64,000 nucleotides of DNA from JACCXG01 sp963785755 (GCA_963785755.1 CAWAXG010000042.1:1-64000); one strand, 5' to 3'. Counted from the first letter of the stretch, positions 41,626 to 53,973 are shown. Numbers and translations: made by a program. Notes: generated from the letters alone by a model not told the origin.

Positions 41626-42280
41626 AGCCGATGCCTCGCACCGTCTGGATCATCTTGCGCTCGAAGCCTCTGTCGATTTTGTCCCGAAGCCGGTGCACCA
41701 GCACATCGACGACGTTCGTGCGTGGATCGAAGTTGTAGTCCCAGACGTGCGACAGGATCATCGTCTTCGAGACGACGCGGCCGGCATTGCGCATGAGGAA
41801 CTCGAGCAGCGCGAACTCGCGCGGCCGCAGATCGATGCTCCGTCCGCCGCGCGTGGCGGTCCTGGTCCGAAGGTCGAGCATGAGGTCGCCGACGGTCAGC
41901 GAGGTGGACGCGGGGGCTCCGCTGGCGCGTCGAATCAACGCCTGCACGCGGGCGAGCAGCTCGGTGAACGCGAACGGCTTGATCAGGTAGTCGTCGCCGC
42001 CGGCCTCGAGTCCGGTGACGCGATCGTCGACCGTGTGCCGGGCGCTCAGGATGAGGACTGGCGTCGTCACCTGTCGGCGGCGCAGTTCCCGGATCAGCGA
42101 GAGGCCGTCCAGTCTGGGGAGCATCACGTCGACGATGGCGACGTCGTACTGGCCGGCGGCCGCGAGCCCGAGTCCCGATTCGCCGTCGGCGGCATGGTCA
42201 ACGGCGAGCCCCGCCTCCTTCAGGCCCCGCATGATGAACTCCGCGATCGTGACGTCGTCTTCGACGAGGAGCGCTCTCAT
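41606..42280 (-). CDS. OmpR/PhoB-type response regulator
   Basis: 224 residues, intact. Receiver with acidic pocket VEDDV (8-9), phospho-acceptor Asp51 (AIVDVMLPRLDGLSLI) and Lys in DDYLIKPFAFTELLARV, followed by a winged-helix DNA-binding domain (GGRSIDLRPREFALLEFLMR, WDYNFDPRTNVVDVLVHRLR, MIQTVRGIGYVLKVA). Partner of the overlapping kinase. Divergent from an ADOP permease gene with a palindromic element in the 268-base spacer, which could contain its own binding site. Confidence 0.95.
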   Translation of the reverse strand: MRALLVEDDVTIAEFIMRGLKEAGLAVDHAADGESGLGLAAAGQYDVAIVDVMLPRLDGLSLIRELRRRQVTTPVLILSARHTVDDRVTGLEAGGDDYLIKPFAFTELLARVQALIRRASGAPASTSLTVGDLMLDLRTRTATRGGRSIDLRPREFALLEFLMRNAGRVVSKTMILSHVWDYNFDPRTNVVDVLVHRLRDKIDRGFERKMIQTVRGIGYVLKVA

Positions 42281-42298
42281 GTCCCGATTCGACTATAC

Positions 42299-42413
42299 GG
42301 GGTCAGGCCGTGAATCCGTGAATCAGGACAGTCGCGAACGTCAAGTTCGTCGTGATTTACGGCAACTTGCGGGGCTGACGGTGTTCTCGTTCACGGATTC
42401 ACGGCCTGACCCC
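42299..42413. repeat. Inverted pair of GGGGTCAGGCCGTGAATC elements
   Basis: GGGGTCAGGCCGTGAATCCG... at 42299-42323 and its complement at 42389-42413, about 24 of 25 bases matching, 65-base loop. Same element as at 32474. Lies between the divergent response regulator and ADOP genes. Confidence 0.8.
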
Positions 42414-42548
42414 TGACCGCGTCCGCGCAGCGGGTGTTCGATTTCGAACGGCGGCGCGCCGGCGGACTCGGTAGGCGCCGGTATTTGGCGGGTTTCCGCC
42501 GCGTGTCCGTGGCATGTGGGGTGCACCGGCCTCCGGTCGGAGGGATCG

Positions 42549-45017
42549 ATGCGGCTCGTGCAGGACGTCCGGCTGGCGTTGCGGCGCATCCACCGCGCGC
42601 CGATGTTTGCGGCTTCCGTCGCCGGCACACTCGGGTTGGGCATTGCCGCGACCACGTCGATCTACACCGTCGTCTACGGCGTCCTGCTGAAGCCGCTGCC
42701 GTTTCGCGACGCGCACGCGCTCGTGCGGGTGACCTCCGACTTTCAGGGACTCAATCTCAGAGAACAGGGCCTGTCGCAGCCCGAACTGGAGGACTTCAGG
42801 CACCGGTCCGGGGCGTTCGATGCGATCGCCGGTGTCTGGCCGATCACTGCGAACCTGACGGGATCGGACGTGCCCGAACGCGTCGAGGTACTGCTGACGA
42901 GCCCGAACTATTTCGATCTGCTCGGCGTGCGACCCTTCCTCGGCCGCACCTACAGCGACGACGACGAGGTGGCGGGCATCGCGACCGTGGCGGTGATCAG
43001 CGAGGCCGTCTGGCGCCGCGGCTTTGGCAGCGATCCCGAGGTCCTCGGGCGCAAGCTGCGCATCGACGAAGACGTCTACGAAATCATCGGCGTGATGCCC
43101 GCCGCGTTCCGGCATCCCTCGGTCACCCTCGAAACCGACGTCGAGGTCTGGACGCCGACCGGCTGGCGTGCGGCGCCGTTTCCGGCCCCGGCGTACAGCG
43201 CCAGGTTCATGCCTTCGGCGATCGGCCGGGTCAGGCAGGGCATGTCGATTGAGGAAGCACGATCGCGCGTCGTCGCGCTCGGGGAAGAGATGACGCGGCA
43301 GCATCCGAACGACTACCCGAGCCGTCTCGGATGGACGCCGCGGGTCTATCCGCTTGCCGGCGATCTCGTCGCGGGCGTCCGGCCGGTGCTGCTCATGCTC
43401 ATGGGCGGCATCGTGTTCGTCCTGGTGATTGCGATCTCGAACGTCTCAAATCTGATGCTCGTCCGCGCTGTCGAGCGCGAGCGGGAAATTGCCATCCAGC
43501 GCGCGCTCGGCGCGACCCGCACGCGGATCATTTCAGCCCTGCTGGTGGAAGGCGCGGTGCTCGCCGTCATCGGGGGAGCGGCCGGTTTCCTGGCCAGCCT
43601 CTGGGGCGTCGATCTGCTGCTGCGTCTCGTGCCCGATCGGCTGCCGCGCGTCGATGACATCAGGGTCGATCACCGGGTCTTCCTGTTCACGGCGGTGACG
43701 TCGATTGGCGCGGGGCTGCTCGTCAGCCTCGGGCCCGCGTTGCAGCTGGCGCGCACCGACGTCACCGAGCAGCTCAAGGCCGCGGGACGCGGGCTGCAGA
43801 GCGGCATCCGCGCGCGCGTGCGCAACGCGCTGGTCATCGCGCAGGTCGCGATCGCGGTCGTGCTGCTCGCCGGCGCCGCGCTGCTCGTCCGCAGCCTCTG
43901 GAACCTGCAGACCATCGAGACCGGCATGGCCATCGACCGTCTCGTCACCGCGCGCGTCTGGCTCCCGCAGCCGAACGATCCACCATCGGGGCCATTCTTC
44001 GAGCACGGCAAGCGCGTCGCCGTCATCCGCGGGATCGTCGATCGTCTGTCGGCGTCGCCGGACGTGAGTCATGCCGGGATGGCCACGGCGCTGCCCGCGA
44101 CCGAGGACAGCGGCAGCGCCACGTTCGCGGCGGAGGACTGGACGCCAGACCGCAAGGACTTCGCGAGCGCCACGGTGGTGTCGGTCACGCCCGGGTATTT
44201 CCCATCGCTTGGCATGCGGCTCGTGCGCGGTCGACTGCTCGCCGATTCCGACGATCAACGCGTCGCACGTTCGGCCGTGATCAACGAGACGCTGGCGAAG
44301 ACGTATTTTTCCGGCGAGGATCCTGTTGGACGTCGCTTCCGGTTCGTCAGCCGTCGCGGCCAGGTCGCGCCAGACGCTCCCGTGATCACGATCGTCGGCG
44401 TCGTCAGCGACGTACGCGAAGACGGCCTGGATGCCCCGCTCCGTCCTCAGATTTACCAATCGCTGTGGCAGGTCTCCAATCTGGGCCTCGCGGTCGTCGC
44501 CCAGGGGCGGACCGCGCCGCCATCGACGGCGACGATCGCCGCGGCCGTGCAAGGCATCGATCCGAATCTGCCAGTGTATGCGGTGCGGAGTGGCGAGTCG
44601 CTGCTCGCGAAGCAGCTCGCGTCGCGCCGGTTTGCGACGACGCTGATCAACGTCTTCGCCGTATCCGCTCTCCTGCTGGCGGCATTCGGGCTCCACGGCG
44701 TGATCGCCTACGGCGTGCGGCAGCGGACGCACGAGATCGGCGTGCGCGTGGCGCTCGGCGCCACCGCAGGCCGTATTCTCGCCCTCGTCCTCGGGCAGGC
44801 GGCGCGGCTCACCGCGTTCGGCGTCGCGATCGGCCTCGCCGCGGCCATCGTGGTGACCCGGCTCATCACGACCATGCTGTTCAACGTTCGCCCTGGTGAT
44901 CCGGTCACACTGGTGGGGGTGGTGGTGCTGCTCGCGGCCGTGGTCGGCCTCGCCACGCTGGGCGCCGCACGGCGCGCCGCACGTATCGAAGCGGCGGTGG
45001 CGCTGAGAGCCGAGTGA
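42549..45017 (+). CDS. ADOP-family ABC permease, intact
   Basis: 822 residues from ATG 42549, set by GGAGGG at 42539-42544; an in-frame ATG 33 bases upstream lacks a ribosome site. Layout: VRLALRRIHRAPMFAASVAG start, MacB core (RVEVLLTSPNYFDLLGVRPF), FtsX block (REIAIQRALGATRTRIISAL), long second periplasmic domain, second FtsX block (HEIGVRVALGATAGRILALV) and end AARIEAAVALRAE. Full-length and unbroken, a useful reference for its damaged paralogues here. Ends 190 bases before the convergent giant gene, with a 23-bp-arm palindrome in the gap. Confidence 0.92.
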   Translation: MRLVQDVRLALRRIHRAPMFAASVAGTLGLGIAATTSIYTVVYGVLLKPLPFRDAHALVRVTSDFQGLNLREQGLSQPELEDFRHRSGAFDAIAGVWPITANLTGSDVPERVEVLLTSPNYFDLLGVRPFLGRTYSDDDEVAGIATVAVISEAVWRRGFGSDPEVLGRKLRIDEDVYEIIGVMPAAFRHPSVTLETDVEVWTPTGWRAAPFPAPAYSARFMPSAIGRVRQGMSIEEARSRVVALGEEMTRQHPNDYPSRLGWTPRVYPLAGDLVAGVRPVLLMLMGGIVFVLVIAISNVSNLMLVRAVEREREIAIQRALGATRTRIISALLVEGAVLAVIGGAAGFLASLWGVDLLLRLVPDRLPRVDDIRVDHRVFLFTAVTSIGAGLLVSLGPALQLARTDVTEQLKAAGRGLQSGIRARVRNALVIAQVAIAVVLLAGAALLVRSLWNLQTIETGMAIDRLVTARVWLPQPNDPPSGPFFEHGKRVAVIRGIVDRLSASPDVSHAGMATALPATEDSGSATFAAEDWTPDRKDFASATVVSVTPGYFPSLGMRLVRGRLLADSDDQRVARSAVINETLAKTYFSGEDPVGRRFRFVSRRGQVAPDAPVITIVGVVSDVREDGLDAPLRPQIYQSLWQVSNLGLAVVAQGRTAPPSTATIAAAVQGIDPNLPVYAVRSGESLLAKQLASRRFATTLINVFAVSALLLAAFGLHGVIAYGVRQRTHEIGVRVALGATAGRILALVLGQAARLTAFGVAIGLAAAIVVTRLITTMLFNVRPGDPVTLVGVVVLLAAVVGLATLGAARRAARIEAAVALRAE

Positions 45018-45069
45018 TCCAACCCGGCTCGAGCTACCCCGGCGCCAGACTACGCCGCACGAAAAAGAA

Positions 45070-45122
45070 GGTCGGATCTCGTATTTCAACATGTCAATGA
45101 TGTTGAAATACAAGATCCGACC
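45070..45122. repeat. 23-bp-arm palindrome between convergent genes
   Basis: Left arm starts GGTCGGATCTCGTATTTCAA (45070-45092), right arm is its complement (45100-45122) with a single mismatch, 7-base loop. Typical REP/BIME-like unit; a bidirectional terminator role is possible given its place between two convergent stops, although no T-run follows. A related half-site (GATCTCGTATT on the minus strand) occurs near 61083-61093. Confidence 0.88.
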
Positions 45123-45206
45123 CTCTCTGGTCCCAGGTCGTCTCTGGTCCGGCCGCGACGTCGATCGACGGCGTCGCGGATGTTCTGGTCTCGAGGCCGC
45201 TGGCGG

Positions 45207-46862
45207 CTACGGCGCCGCAGTGAACGGCACGTTGGGGCCCCAGCGCCAGACTCCGCCGACGCGCGCGCCGACCCGCGCATACAGCGTACCGGTCGGCAGA
45301 CTCACGGTGACGAGATGCGACGAGTCCGTCAGCAGGCCTGCCGCCAGCACATTCCAGGTATTCGGCGCCGTGCCGATGTGCAGGATGTACGCGTCGGCGC
45401 CGGGGACCGGCGTCCACTGGAACGCCTGGGTGGTCACCACTCCGGTGGCATTGGCGGTCGGATAGAGCATCGTCGCCGTCATCCGCAGCGCAGTGAACGG
45501 AATGCTCGCCGAGTAGCGCCAGATTCCGCCGACCCGCGATCCGACCCGCACGTAGAGCGTGACATCGGTCGGCAACGTCGTGGTGACCAGGAACGACGGC
45601 TGCGTCAAGAGGCCGGCCGCCAGCACGTTCCAGGTATCCGGTGCGGTGCCGATGTGGAGGATGTAGGCGTCGGCGCCCGACACTGACGTCCACTGGAACG
45701 GCTGCGCGGTCGAGACGCCCGTGGCATTGGCCGTGGGGTAGGTCATCGTCGCGGTCATCAGCGCCGCGGTGAACGGAATGCTCGCGGAGTAGCGCCAGAT
45801 CCCGCCGACCCGCGATCCCACCCGCACGTAAAGCGTGACGCCGGTCGGCAGCGTCGTGGCGACCACATACGACGGCTGCGACAGCAGGCCGGCCGCCAGC
45901 ACGTTCCACGTATCCGGTGCCGTGCCGATGTGCAGGATGTACGCGTCCGCACCCGACACCGCCGTCCACTGGAACGCCTGCGCGGTCGACACGCCCGTGG
46001 CATTGGCCGTCGGGTAGATCATCGTCGCGGTCGTGGCCGCCGCGGTGAACGAGATGCTCGCCGAGTACTGCCAGATCCCGGCTGTGCGCGACCCGACCCG
46101 CACGTAGAGTGGGACACCGGTCGGCAGCGTGGTCGTCACCATATACGAGGTCTGCGTCAGCAGCCCGGCCGCCAGCACGTTCCACGTATCCGGCGCGGTG
46201 CCGATGTGGAGGATGTACGCGTCGGCGCCGCTCACCGACGTCCACTGGAATGCCTGCGTGGTCGACACGCCCGTGGCGTTGGCCGTCGGATAGAGCATCG
46301 TCGCGGTCGTCCGCAGCACCATGAACGGGATGCTGTTCCCGTAACGCCACACCCCGCCGACTCGCGACCCCACCCTCACATGGAGAGTTTGATCAACCGG
46401 CAGCACTGTCGTCACCAGGTACGACGGCTGTGTCAACAGGCCCGCGGCCAGCACATTCCAGGTGTTCGGCGTGGTGCCGATGTGCAGGATGTAGGCGTCG
46501 GCATTCGGTACCGGAGTCCACGTGAACGGCTGCGTGGTCGAGACATTTGTCGCGTTGGCAGTCGGGTAGATCATCGAGGCGGACATTCGCCGCGCGGTGA
46601 AGGGCACGACGGCGCTGTCGAGCCACACGTCGTTGACGCGGGCGCGCACCCGTGCATACAGGGTCTGATCGGGCGGCAGCGTTGCCTGCACCAGGTGCGA
46701 CGTCGTCGTCAGCAGCCCCTCGGCGAGCACGTCATATGCGCCGGGCGTGGTGCCGATGTAGAGGATGTAGGCGTCGGCGTCCTGCACCTGCGTCCACGTG
46801 AACGCCTGGGTGGTCACGACATCGGTCGCGTTCGCCGTGGGATAGATCAGGGCGGGGACCGC
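45207..46862 (-). repeat. Six tandem 92-residue (276-base) repeats
   Basis: Exact 276-base period: the codons for YPTANAT recur around 45449, 45725, 46001, 46277, 46553 and 46829. Consensus per unit: YPTANATGVSTTQAFQWT, then VSGADAYILHIGTAPDTWN, VLAAGLLTQ, LPTGVTLYVRVGSRVGGIWR and YSASIPFTA. Similar to FnIII-like or bacterial beta-sandwich modules. The four inner units are nearly identical; the outermost two differ more, a pattern of recent internal duplication. Confidence 0.92.
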
Positions 46863-49800
46863 CGGCAGGTTCCGGATCAGCGCCGTCGCACCATCGACCC
46901 GGCCGTTGACGCTCAGGGCGTCGGTCTGCAGCGCTCCGGCGTCGCGGCGGACCCGGTCGGCAAACGGACGTCTCGCCACTGCGGCCGTCGACCCCGACAT
47001 GTCGTTACCGTCGGAGAGGTAGCCGTACGAGCGGTCGCCCCATGCCCACGCGCTGCCATCGGCGGTCACCGCGACGCCGAAGGTATCCGCGGCCGAGAAG
47101 CTGACGACTCCCGTGAGCGTCGTGGAGTCCGGGCGGCGCACGGCGGCGGGTGCCGCAATCGGCAGGCCCGTTGCGGAGCCCGTGCCGAGCTGACCGCGAT
47201 CGTCACGCGCCCCAGGCGAGGATCCTCGCGTCCGACGTCAGCGCGAGGGAATGCTGTCCGCCGGCGAAGACCGCCTTGACCTGCACGCCGGTCAAGCCCG
47301 GCACCGTCACCGGCAGTTTGATAGATGACCGGCGGCTGGTTGCCGAGCTGGCTGTTCGAGGTTGCTGCCCCAGCCCATTACCGCGCCGGCGCTGGTGACC
47401 GCCAGCGCATGCACCGCTGGCGTGACGAGGGAGGCGTCCCGACCCGAGCGCGATGGAAACCACGTCCTGCAGGCCCGACACCGGCGCCGCGAGCGAGCGC
47501 GCGAATAGCGTGTTGTCGCCAAGCTGGCCAAAGCTGTTGTTGCCCCACGTCCAGACGGTGCCGTCATGAGCGAGGGCCATGCCGCCCATGCCGCCGGCCG
47601 CGATCGCGACCATGCCCGTCAGCGGGCCGGCTGCGTATCCGCACCCGACCGGGTGCGCGCGCGGCGTGGTCGTGCCGTCGCCGAGCCGTCCCGATTCGTT
47701 GGTGCCCCATGCCCAGACGCTGCCGTCAGACGGTCAGCGCGAGCGTGTGCGTCGAGCCAGCCGCGACCGCCACGACGTTGGTGAACGGCGACAAGTCGGT
47801 GTTCAGGACCGGCACCGGATATTCGCGGGCGTCGTGCTGAACCGTCGGCGAGCTGGCTGCGAGGTTGGCCCCCATCTCCAGAGACTGCCATCGGCGCGAA
47901 TGGCGAATCGTATCGAGAGTCCGTCTGCTACGGCCACGACATCCGACACGTAGCTGAGGTCGGCGTTCTGCACGCGGCGTGCGTAGAGCCGCGACGGTTG
48001 CCGTTGCGCCGACGCTTGGCCCATTCCCTCAGGCCTCCGGCGACCTGCGGCGTGACGGTGAGCGTCACCTCATTGCTGACTGCCGCGAGGTAGTTCGGAT
48101 CGCCGAGATAGGTCGCTTGGAACGTGTGCGTACCCGGCGGCAGCAGTCGACGTGAGCAACGACGCCCTCGACGGGTTGCCGGTCTGCAGCGGCAGCGTCG
48201 CCAGCAGGGTGGTGCCGGCGCGGAACTCGACGTTCCCGGTCGGCGCGCTGCCGCCGGCGGCGGCGGGACGTCTACCTGCAGACGAACGACGGTGCCGAAC
48301 ACCGCCTCCGTCGCGCTGATCGACAGACTCGCCTGGCCCGGCCCGCGCACCGCGAACGTGTAGCGCACCGAGTGCCACGCGCCGAGGTTGTCCGTGACTT
48401 TCAGGCTGACCGCGCGGTCGCCGTTCACCGTGTAGGTCGCCGTCACGGGCAGCGGCGTGATCGACGCCGCATCGTCGAAGCGCCGTCGTCGTCGAGGTCC
48501 CATTCGTAGCGAACGATCAGTCCGCCGGGATCGGAGGACGTGGACGGATTGAACGTCACCGGCTGGTTGACCAGCGCCGGATTCGCCGTGATCACGCGCG
48601 ACCGGCGGCGTGTTCGTGCTGCCGCCGTCGTTGGGATTGGGATCGCAGACGTCGCCGACGCCGTCCGGGTCCGTGTCCGCTTGATTCGCATTCGACATGA
48701 TACGCGCAGTTGTCCCGGCCGTCGACGACGCCGTCGCCATCCGCGTCCCCGATGCGGAGGCCCAGGAGCATGCCTTCAGGCGAGAACGCGTCCGGTTGCT
48801 GCTGGACGCCGTTCATGACCGGGAGATCCTTCGATTCCGTGAAGCCGAACAGATAGGTCGTGCCAGCCGCGTCGGTGACGTGTCCGCGCGCCTCGTCGTC
48901 CAGGCTGCCACCAAGGCACGACGAGAACATGAGCGTCGACGTCGCGGCGTTGAACGTCGCTGCGAACGCATCCGCCGGCTGGCAGGTGGGCAAGTGCGGG
49001 TAGAGGAGCGGAAGACCCGTCCCGCTCGTATTTCCGCTCAGCGTGACCACGTTGCCGGCGACGCCGATGCCGCGCGCGCTGTCATCGTCGAGGCCGCCGA
49101 ACCTGGTCGAGAGCTCGACCGTGCCGGTTGACGAGAACCGCGCCACGAACGCATCGTGGCCGCTGGTCGATGCCTGCAGCAACGGCTGCACGGCTGGAAA
49201 ATCGCTCGACCCGGTTTCGCCGGCGACATACGCACGTCCGGTCCCGTCAACCGTCATCGCGTACGTGAACTCGTCGTCGCTGCCGCCGTGGTACGTCGCG
49301 TAGGTGATCGTGCCGTTGGTGTCGAGACGCGCGAAGAAGGTGTCCGGGTGAAAGAAAGTGCCGAAGGCGGTTGTGAACTCGTTGCAGAGACCATCGGTTC
49401 CGCAGGTTGCATCAGCTGCAGTGCCGGTCACCGGGAAGTCAGCAGATTCCGTGTCGCCGGCCAGGTAGATCTGACCGCCGACGACGACCGCCGCGCTCAC
49501 GACGTCGTATTCGAGGCCGCCGATGAACGTTGTCCAGTTCGTCGTCCCGTTTGGCGCCATTGCCGCGACGAACCCGTCGTTGAAGCCGACCTTCGCGCGA
49601 ATTGGCGTCAGGCCGTTCAGCACGGACGAATATGAATGCCCGGCGAGATAGGCGACGCTGTTCGAGCCGATCGTGACAGTGAGACCGTAGTCGGCTGCCG
49701 GACCATTCACCAGCGCCGAGCTGTAGACGCCAGAACCATCGGCGTGGAGGCGGGTGACGAATGCCGCGGTGCCTCCCGAATTCCCGAGGCCGTTGGTCAC

Positions 49801-50874
49801 GGGGAAATTAGCGGAGAAGGTTGCGCCGCCGACGACGATTCGACCCTGCGGATCGATCGCGATCCCGAACCCGTAATCGTCGTTGCCGCCGCCGATATAG
49901 GTGACGAAGTCGACGGCGCCGCCGCCCGGCAGAAGCTTGATGACGAAGACGTCGGCCCAATTCCCAGGCTTCGTCTGCCCGAACAACGCGGGAGACGTCG
50001 TGTAGCCGCTCAGGTACAGGCTTCCGTCGGGACCTGTCGTTGCGGTCTCGATCGTCTCGTCGCCCGTGCCGCCGATGTAGCTGCCATACGTCAGGATCGG
50101 GTCGACGACGAGCGTATGCGCGGTATCGTACGGCTCGGCGAGGAACCCGAGGGTGTGCGGGTCCAGCAGCACGTAACCGCCGCGAACAGGTTTGCGCACG
50201 CCGTCGATGTCCTGATACATGACCGGCGCGCGCTGGACGAGCGTGCCGGTTTCCAGCGCAATCTCGGCTTCGCCGTTCTGGTTGATTGAGACTCTCGACC
50301 GCTCCGTCGAGCCGCAGGCGGAAGGCATCGAGCCGCGCGCCGGGCTTCACGAAGACGTCGGTACTCGAGCAGGCGATCGTTGCCGTACATCCGCACGTCG
50401 ATGCCGGGATAGGCGTCGATCACGCGGATGCTGCCGAACAGCCCGGCGTTGCGGACCCACTTCGATTGATCCTGTCCGACCAGGTAGTTGACTCTGCCGC
50501 CAAGCGGATCCTCGAAGCGAACAGCCGCGTCGCGTTTCGCGCCCAGGAGCCGCATCGACAGGTTGGAGTAGGTGATGTCGTCCCGCGACGGCAGATCGTG
50601 TCCCTGACGGAATCGCCCACTCTCGGCGTGACGTCGTGCCGGTTTCTGGGCAACGCGCAGGCGCCACTCGTCCGGCGTAATCGCCAGCGTCATCCCCGGC
50701 ACGCGCGCGAGTGCTCGGTACTTCTGGGGACGCCTGGCCGGCGTTCTCTTCGAACGCGAGCGGCAGCCGAATGGACGACGGCGCTTGTGACGGCGGCGCG
50801 CCGGCTTTTTCCGCGCCGACGGAACTCCCCAGGCACAGTGCGACGCCAACGACGAGGGCAAGACTTCTGCGCAT
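45207..50874 (-). CDS. Giant exported protein: DUF7948, SBBP propeller, TSP3, PKD, Ig-like, RCC1 and six 92-residue repeats (frameshifted)
   Basis: About 1890 residues if slips are bridged. Start ATG 50874 begins a signal peptide (MRRSLALVVGVALCLGSSVG). Then DUF7948-like region (about 50790-50130; RVNYLVGQDQSKWVRNAGLF, IRVIDAYPGIDVRMYGNDRL), SBBP beta-propeller (50100-48800; TYGSYIGGTGDETIETATTG, VFVIKLLPGGGAVDFVTYIG), a thrombospondin type 3-like calcium segment (DADGDGVVDGRDNC, 48770-48640), PKD-like domain (PALVNQPVTFNPSTSSDPGG), Ig-like domain (FQATYLGDPNYLAAVSNEVT), RCC1-like repeats (DGTVWTWGNNSFGQLGDNT; VTADGSAWAWGDRSYGYL) and a C-terminal repeat array. Slips occur near 50.3, 48.7, 48.45, 48.2, 47.9-47.7, 47.45 and 47.3 kb; the last 1.9 kb is unbroken. 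Probably secreted or surface-attached; role in adhesion or matrix is a guess. Confidence 0.75.
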
Positions 50875-51202
50875 TGAATCGATCTCCCGAATCGGAGCCG
50901 CTCTGACTTTCAAGATCGCGTCATGAAGCGACACGTCGCACACGACGTCAGGTGAGAGGCCCCGCTGACAATTAGCAAGGCTGCCGCCGGACGGGAGTGG
51001 AGGTGAGTCGGGTCATTAACCCTTTGAAACGCAATGGCCTGGCGGTACTCGCGAGTGGCGAACGGGCATCGAGTCCAAGATCGGCCGCGGCCCCTAACTG
51101 TCACGGGAATGACGATTCTGATGGGGTTGGTTCCGGGGGGACGGAAAAAGCAACAGGGACGTCGCGATATAGTCTCCGAGGCCACGAGCCGGAGGTTGCG
51201 AC
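50875..51202. other. 328-base divergent promoter region
   Basis: Between the start of the giant SBBP protein (minus) and the esterase (plus), so both promoters should lie here. I see no gene, long palindrome or convincing operator. Confidence 0.5.
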
Positions 51203-52622
51203 ATGAGGCTGCGTCTAGTGATGGGACTCATCGGCGGCGATTACCGCGGGAATGGCGCTCGGCGCGCAGCAACCGGTCGGCCCGCCGCCCGCCGCGCCGC
51301 AGGGGCAGACGCCGCCGGCCGGCGCCCGCAGCAACAACCTCGGCTCCGACGCGAACGGCAACCCGCTGCGGCTCGCGTTCAAGACCAACCACGTCTCGAA
51401 CTACGACGAGTCCAAGGTCAAGCCGTACACGCTGCCCGATCCCCTGATCATGGCCGACGGCAAACCCGTCCGCGATGCCCGGGCATGGCCGGCGCGGCGC
51501 GCGGAGATCCTGCGCCTGTACGAATCGGAGATCTACGGACGCATTCCCGCGAACACGCCGAAGGTGACGTGGCAGGTCACCGAGACGGACCCGCAGGCAC
51601 GCGAAGGCGCGTCGATCCGCAAGCGCATCGTCGGCACCATCGGGGAGGGCGCCGACGCGCCGAAGATCAACCTGACGCTGCATACGCCGGCACAGGCGAA
51701 GCAGCCGGTGCCGATCATCCTGCTGGTGAACTTCGGCGGCGGGACGCCTCAGCCTCCCGCCACGCCGCCAGCCGCGGCACAACCGGCGGCGACCGCGCCC
51801 GCGACGGCCACGACGCCCGCGGCGCCGGTATCGGGCGCGCCGGCTGCGGCAGCCGGACGAGGCCGAGGCGGTCCGCCGTCAGATCCGCCGGTCGCCGCCG
51901 AGATCCTCGCGCGCGGCTGGGGCTATGCGACCGTGGGCTACAACGACATTCAACCGGACCGCGCCAATGCGTGGACGCAGGGAGTGATCGGCCGCACGCT
52001 GGCGAGCGGCGCGGAGCAGCCTGCCGCCGACGAGTGGGGAACGATCAGCGCGTGGTCGTGGGGCATCAGCCGGATTCTCGACTATCTCGAGACCGACAAA
52101 GCGGTGAACGCGAAACAGGTCGCGGTGCAGGGGCACTCGCGTCTCGGCAAGACCGTACTGTGGGCGTCGGCGAAGGACCAACGGATAGCGGCCGTGTTCT
52201 CCAGCTGCTCGGGCGAGATGGGCGCGGCACTGGCGCGTCGCGATTGGGGAGAAACGGTTGACGACATGGCGCAGAACTTCGCCTGGCAGTTCGCGGGAAA
52301 CCTTCAGAAGTGGGTCGGACGATGGAACGAGATGCCGGTCGACTCGCACATGCTGATCGCGCTCAGCGCGCCGCGTCCCGTCTTCGTCACCGGCGGAACC
52401 ACGGATCAGTGGGCCGATCCCGTCGGCATGTTCAAGGCGCAGGTGAGCGCCGGACCGGTATTCCGGCTGCTGGGCAAGCGGGATCTGGGAACGACCGAGC
52501 TGCCGCCGCTCGATACGCCGCTGACGGCGGGCGATCTCGGCTGGCACTACCACACCGGCGGGCACACCGCGACGCCGGCCGACTGGAAGGCGTTTCTCGA
52601 GTTCCTCGGTAAGTACTTCTGA
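51203..52622 (+). CDS. CE15-type glucuronoyl esterase-like hydrolase, N-terminal frameshift
   Basis: About 473 residues. Alpha/beta hydrolase of the glucuronoyl methylesterase / acetyl esterase-like group: nucleophile elbow VAVQGHSRLGKTVLWASAKD (canonical CE15 has GCSRxG; the HSR variant is frequent in bacteria), EMGAALARRDWGETVDDMAQ, WVGRWNEMPVDSHMLIALSA and the His-containing end WHYHTGGHTATPADWKAFLE. The signal peptide starts MRLRLVMGLIGG at 51203, with a slip near 51236 and then AITAGMALGAQQP in the next frame. A low-complexity Pro/Ala linker (about 51750-51880) interrupts the fold between strands. Probably secreted, cleaving glucuronate esters of lignocellulose; activity is family inference. 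Confidence 0.75.
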
Positions 52623-52640
52623 GCGCCACTTCCGCGCGCG

Positions 52641-53918
<1,278 letters not shown>

Positions 53919-53951
53919 CGCGCCATGCTAACAAAAGCTGTCACCTTGAAC

Positions 53952-53973
53952 CCTTCGACAGGCTCAGGGCAGG
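53952..53973. repeat. CCTTCGACAGGCTCAGG-type dispersed repeat
   Basis: The word CCTTCGACAGGCTCAGGG occurs once in the gap between the PQQ-like gene and the next small gene. It matches a repeat I know as widely dispersed in bacterial genomes; a single copy is seen in this window. Confidence 0.55.

Noticed and set aside
43533..45113. 526-codon minus-strand open frame opposite the intact ADOP gene
   Set aside because: Shadow frame rich in Arg, Gln and Asp, no domain signature.
45207..46862. CRISPR-like array
   Set aside because: The 276-base period is coding, in frame and without unique spacers between short repeats; it encodes tandem protein domains.
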